Source of the DNA: Diplolepis rosae
Lineage: Eukaryota; Arthropoda; Insecta; Hymenoptera; Diplolepididae
Direction of reading: 5' to 3'
NCBI GenBank assembly: GCA_030998225.1
Contig: JAPYXD010000555.1
Location: forward strand, 3,348,001 to 3,412,000
DNA length: 64,000 nt
Made by a program: the position numbers and the translations under genes. Positions 59,296-64,000 of this stretch are shown one piece after another (position 1 is the stretch's first letter; each line of letters opens with the position of its first letter). Below the pieces are notes generated by a model. The model ran no database searches. It was not told the DNA's origin and worked only from the letters and a program-made list of their open reading frames with translations.

Positions 59296-60934
59296 CAGGA
59301 AGACCTCCTTATCAAAATGGATTCCCAAATTCACATTTCATTTTCTAATCATTGTTTGAACAGAGGAACGATTCAAAGTGAACGATACGCTTTTTTTTTC
59401 TATTTTTGACATAAATCACAAGGAAGTGTTTCGATGGTAACATTAAAATCACGAGAAAGAAAATAGACGAAAATTTGAATGCATTTTCCACCTGTAAGGG
59501 TTGAAAATTATCGTTTGAAAATATCACGATTATTATTATTTTGAAGCGCTCTACCGATTTAAAAAAAAAGGTCGAAATTGGAGCCATACTTCCCGAGATA
59601 TTGCATTTTTTTTCCATTGGTCGCTTTCGCGCGAATACGCGTTAGCCTCGGAAAAGCGGAGAATCTCTATCACCACTCCTACGCCGCGGCGCGAGAGTGA
59701 GCTTGCTCACGGCGAGGGCTGACTTTCACCGGCTATCACGAGGGCACAAAGGGCGGCTCGATATTAAGCTTGTCATGTATATTTTGTTTAAACGCCGCTC
59801 TTAAATTTCGTGCTAGTCCGAGTTCTTAATATTAAGTAGAACCGAAGTTATAAATTAAATAAAAAAAAAGTTAGTTTCGTTGCTATTTGTTATAAACAAA
59901 TTTGATCTGAGCTAAAATTTTGTAAAATATTTCAACTTTCCATTGAAACAAGTAGAAAATTCATTTGCTGTTTTATTGCTGATTTAGAAGCAATTAAACA
60001 ACCGGTCTTAGTTGCAAAATGTAATAAAACAGTGAATTTTTATAAACAAATGAAAAAATCAATTATTTATGATAAAATGTACCCCTTAGAAGAGATCCTG
60101 ACTGCGCTAAATTTTCCTCCGTCTCTGATAGAAATGTTACTGGCATTTTACAAGAAGCCTTTTTCTTAGTTGCAAAATTAATAACTCGGGAATGATGACA
60201 GATAGAGAAAATTGGTAAAAGAGACAATAGTAGCACTTCTGAAATACTATATATTCCAATGAGCGAGAAAACTCGAGTTGTATTTTTTAACAACTTAAAG
60301 TTAAACTTTTTTGTGATTTCTTAGATAAAAATTGAATAACTAATGAAGAAATTAATTTGACTTGATGGCGTTTGAACATTCCTATGGGAAATGGCCCGCT
60401 CTACAACTTTTGTTTGAAAACTTTTTCTCTCCGAAGCACTCGTTTTCATCAATTCACGCGTAAATGAAAAAAAAACACGAATTTTTAATTTAAACCCTCC
60501 CCCTTATATCGAAGCGTACAAAAATCGCTGTCCAATTTGTACTTGGATTGTTTCTAACACCCGCGAGAATGTATCTGATTTTTTTGGTAGCTGTAGGATT
60601 TATTCCCCGAAACGGGCCAAAAGTCGGCTAATTTGACTGGACTAAAATAAACATAGAAGTATTTAAAACCATACACTTTTCTTACATACCTTCATTTGTC
60701 TTCCAAGATGATGGCCTTCATTTAAATTATACTTCCCTTTAAAATCAGATTGTAGGCTCATTTGTCAAAGCTACAACACACCATAGCTCGTTTAAACGTT
60801 GGCATTTTTTTTGCTTTGCACTCAACTGATTTAACTTGAGTCTGCAATAAGATATTTGATCAAAATCAAAATTTCATTGGAAGACAAAGTCGAGAAACAA
60901 ACGTCAAAATTACATGTATTTTCCATGTGGTTAA

Positions 60935-61220
60935 GGTAGTTGATCCACAAAATTATACCTCAGGCAAAAATAGATTATTTTGCTTTCAAGAATAGCAATA
61001 TTATTATTGAAGGACTATTTTGGAAGAGAAAAGATTAATTTCCATGAAAAAAAATTGAATTAGAGAAAAATAATTTTATTAATAAATTTTATTTTTGCCC
61101 CAACTTTTTTTCTTATCGCTTCTTACCAAATTTTAAAAAATTATGTGATTTTAATAAATTACAAATCACTTTTTCAAGAAAAAGATTCCCTACAACTTAA
61201 CCATTTCCAATTTTCGAAAA
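60935..61220. mobile_element. half copy of the TTAA foldback element
   Basis: After TTAA (60931-60934): GGTAGTTGATCCACAAAATT, then ATTTTGCTTTCAAGAATAGC, matching the left arm at 57814. It stops at the arm's inner end. Confidence 0.7.
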
Positions 61221-62865
61221 TGAATAAATTGCCATCAAATTCAAATTACAATTTGATCTTGAATACTTTAAATATCAAGAGTTTATACATGTATGATTTC
61301 AAAGGATAAGTAAAATGGTCATCTTACGTCTGTCCTGAGTGCCAATGTAATGAAAGGAGAAAATAAATAAGCGAGACATAAAAGTCGAAATATAAGGGGT
61401 TGATTTTGCATGAATAGAGAGTTACTAATACCAATTTTTCCTATTTATTGCTAATAAACAATAAACTGTTATCGAGTTTTTTAGTGAAAGTATGGAGAAT
61501 TTTATCTCGAATAAAATAAGCCATAAAACGTCTCAATCGGATAAAAATCATAGATTTTTTTATGGTCAGAATCGATAGAAAATTTTTAGTTGATTTTCGC
61601 TGTCTTTGGATAATATGATTTCATCAATAAAAAATTTTAAATTTTTATTTTATTCAAACTTCTGAAAATTCATTTTTTTCGAAATAACATTTCCCACTTT
61701 TTTCCGACTGTCCATCCAATCTTTTCTTAAATTATTTATGAATTATACAGATGTGCCAATTTTTGTGGAATTCTTGGATTCCTGTTGATTCTAGCCTCGG
61801 AATTTCACGTGGATCAATAAATTCTTTACTGCTTGACTCTTATGTTGTTTTTATGTCTCATATGACGATCGATTGCTCTTGACATCTAATTATTAATGCT
61901 AAATATCCTAAACGTTCTTGAATTGAGAGTGAATGCCCTTTGATGCAAATCAAAAGTTCCCGGTCATAACCCAGTGGTCCTGAAGATGTATTTGGACTGC
62001 AAATAAGCATCAGTGTGAAAAGTTCCTTTAAAAGGCAAATAACCATAGTTACTACATGAAAAATATAACATGGAGAAAAATTAATTTAGGCGTTTTTTCT
62101 AAAGATTTTGTACCTCCCAAATAAACATTCTTCTGTGAAAGATTACACTATGTTTCCAATGTTGCTAGAAATAATAATCATATATAAATTTCAAAATTTT
62201 ATCTTTCATCTGGAAAATATATAAAATATAACACATTCTCGTATCGATTTTTTAATACTTTCCTATAGAACTAATAATTGTAAAAATTGATTGATGGCTT
62301 TTAGGGTCCATGAAAATATTGTTTAACAAGGATTGTTACACTTATCACTTTTTATAAAAAATTTTAATTCATGTATTTTATTTAAATGCGGGTAAAATGA
62401 AAAAAAAATTCTAGTATCTTCATAGATTGACGAATTTAAAGTCGTTTTTAATTTTAACAATACATTTTGTATAAAATGTCCTTGTGTTAATTATAGAAAC
62501 GATCAATTCCTTATATGCGCAGGACAGAGTTCAGAACCACTTATATTTTTGTAATATGTACTTGTTTATTTTAATTGCATTTCATTCAGTATCCAACTTC
62601 TCAACGTGGATTTTATTCACAACCCCAGTTCAGCATAATGAGTGGCTGAAATATCAGCTTTTAAGATCCAATATTTCGATTTCATTTTTCTTCGGGAACT
62701 TGTTCGACTTCAAGTTCATTTTGAACATAAGAAAGTTGTATCTTGTTTGAAGGCACTAAAATTAATATTAAAAGTTACTAATTATATTAAATGAAATGGC
62801 CTTTCTGGTATTTTTTTAAACAGATCTTTTCCGAAATAAAATTTTTTTTCGATTTCTAAAAAAAT
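61220..62865. other. AT-rich, no gene seen
   Basis: Short open frames only (61858-62046, 62484-62750), without recognisable similarity. Confidence 0.4.
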
Positions 62866-62869
62866 ATAT

Positions 62870-62997
62870 TTATTTACAATAAGTCAATGTTTCGATCTAT
62901 TTTCCAAATTTTGAATACTAAATTTCATATTGTTTGAACACAAACATGTAGAAACCTAAAATCATTCAAATTTTCTAATTTCCTAAGTATTACATGC
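62870..62997. mobile_element. TTAA MITE, right-end fragment
   Basis: ACATGTAGAAACCTAAAATC and CTAAGTATTACATGCCC before TTAA (62998-63001 by alignment to the family). Confidence 0.55.
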
Positions 62998-63039
62998 CCT
63001 TAAGACTAAAAAATATAATAAAGTGAATTATACAGTGCG

Positions 63040-63311
63040 CTCTCTAAATATGAATCAGTCAAAATCTATTGATTATCAGTGAAATCTGACTGATTCAAAT
63101 AGCTAAAAAGAGGTTACTGTAAAGCAGTCAAATTCCACTGATTGCTTCAGTAAAAATTAACTGATTTAACAGTGAAAACATTTATTCCACTGATTCAATC
63201 AGTGATGATCAACTGATTTAACAGTAAAATATATTTTTTCACTGGGGAATCAGTGAAAAAGCAAATCACTGGTTCAATCTGTGAAAATTTGACTGAGTCA
63301 GATTTAGAGAG
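63040..63311. mobile_element. CTCTCTAAAT-type element, subfamily B (272 bp)
   Basis: Ends CTCTCTAAATATGAATCAGT and GAGTCAGATTTAGAGAG; CG lies on both sides (63038-63039 and 63312-63313). The interior is AATCAGTG-type palindromic units. Confidence 0.75.
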
Positions 63312-63424
63312 CGAGTGAACAATACAGTTCAACAATGAAGATGAGATAGTAAAAATATGTAAAAGATTTTTACCTTTAAAAATCGTGGATTTCATTTCAT
63401 TTAATATTATTAATAATTTAAAGA

Positions 63425-63508
63425 ATTTAAAATATTTTTGTGGAAAAAAAGACGCTTTCGACTGCGCTTGGATATGAGCCCAGGTCTTTCGATTGCCGGT
63501 CGAAATAA
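63425..63508 (-). repeat. SINE fragment
   Basis: GACGCTTTCGACTGCGCTTG, CCAGGTCTTTCGATTGCCGG as read on +; the box A half is replaced by unrelated AT-rich sequence. Confidence 0.55.
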
Positions 63509-63509
63509 T

Positions 63510-64000
63510 ATATTGGTAACAACTATAATTATTTATATCAAAAGTTCCTGTTATAGTAATTTAAAACTATGTTACGTTATAGTTATATATATATTTATAT
63601 TTTTATGAAGTTAACGCAGAATAGTTACAAGAGATTTAACTTTGTTCCCGGGATTGCCACTACTTTCGCATACAAAAATTTCCTGACTTTTCTATAGTTT
63701 TTTCAAGTCTAGATTTTCTATTTTTCCAGATTTTCTAGAATATTTGTAATGTTAGATAATTTTCTAGAATATTCCATACACAGAGAGAAATTTTAGGTTT
63801 CACTGACCAAAGTTTTTTTGTTAAAATCGTCTTTACAAAAATGTTAAAGTTCTCATGACAATCATGGTAGTGGCTGTCATACATTGGAAAAGTGTTTACT
63901 CCAACTGCAAGGAACGTTACTGAGACCACGATTCTGGTACTTGAAATACCATAGCGCTGCGGTTATAGGAACCAAAGTCCATCGTAAAGCCGCGCATAGA
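63510..64000. other. right edge, possible start of another CACGGA-type element
   Basis: CACAGAGAGAAATTTTAGG near 63779 resembles the shared terminus of the CACGGAGAAA family, but its partner end would lie outside the window. No gene seen. Confidence 0.3.

Larger units (their letters stand above)
55223..60643. repeat. 5.4 kb structure with ~1.4 kb inverted arms
   Basis: Left arm 55223 to about 56600 and right arm about 59140 to 60643 are inverted copies, from AGTCCAGTCAAATTAGC (left edge) to GCTAATTTGACTGGACT (right edge). Shared landmarks include GAAGCGTACAAAAATCGCTG, the CCGCGGCG-rich segment near 56170 and 59690, and a SINE at the inner end of each arm. The right arm has an extra ~120 bp near 59400-59520. 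A 75-codon open frame occurs in both arms, but all four differences I can see between its translations change the amino acid, which argues against coding. Confidence 0.75.

Noticed and set aside
55566..60293. A 75-codon ORF conserved in both inverted arms (55566-55796 + and 60063-60293 -)
   Set aside because: It lies inside a repeat arm. All four differences I can see between the two translations are amino-acid changes, with no sign of purifying selection, and there is no known domain.

Overview
This is a eukaryotic, very AT-rich window, most likely from an insect and probably a hymenopteran. The reasons are a spliced Integrator subunit 2 gene, a broken gene with insect odorant-receptor motifs, insect-type mariner, Tc1, hAT and TTAA-target elements, a tRNA-derived SINE family, and introns with GT/AG borders. 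I see no bacterial-style operons, rRNA or CRISPR. The species cannot be fixed from sequence alone.

Layout. 1-3639 (-) is IntS2 (five exons, cut by the left window edge, C-terminus missing). 3.7-23.4 kb is a repeat jungle: hAT, pogo-like, Tc1/mariner and TTAA-flanked miniature elements, many nested. It holds a truncated odorant-receptor relic (11.7-13.5 kb, -) and a dead mariner copy (13.7-15.2 kb). 23438-25082 (-) is a complete three-exon gene for a ~199 aa coiled-coil protein I cannot name. 26935-37751 (+) is the most striking locus: a signal-peptide exon, a ~500-codon helical exon and a 5.2 kb exon join in phase to encode a secreted protein of about 2,270 aa. Roughly 1,200 of its residues are tandem CxGxDC repeats. 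One extra A in a homopolymer inside a recent 309/310-bp duplication breaks the frame. From 38 kb to the right end I find no convincing host gene. That part holds a ~2 kb inverted-repeat transposon carrying a broken CCFLCxWDSRAR-type ORF, an unidentified ORF pair split by one TGA (42.45-42.93 kb, -), several TTAA, pogo-like and palindromic elements, three copies of a CpG-headed ~1.5 kb repeat, and a 5.4 kb inverted-repeat structure with ~1.4 kb arms (55.2-60.6 kb).

The host genes do not look functionally linked: IntS2 acts in snRNA and mRNA 3'-end processing in the nucleus, and the large repeat protein is predicted to be secreted. What unites the window is layered transposition. Several insertions can be dated against each other from nesting, exact target-site duplications and empty sites in paralogous repeats. 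Exon borders were read from reading frame, splice consensus and phase; none is supported by transcripts here.
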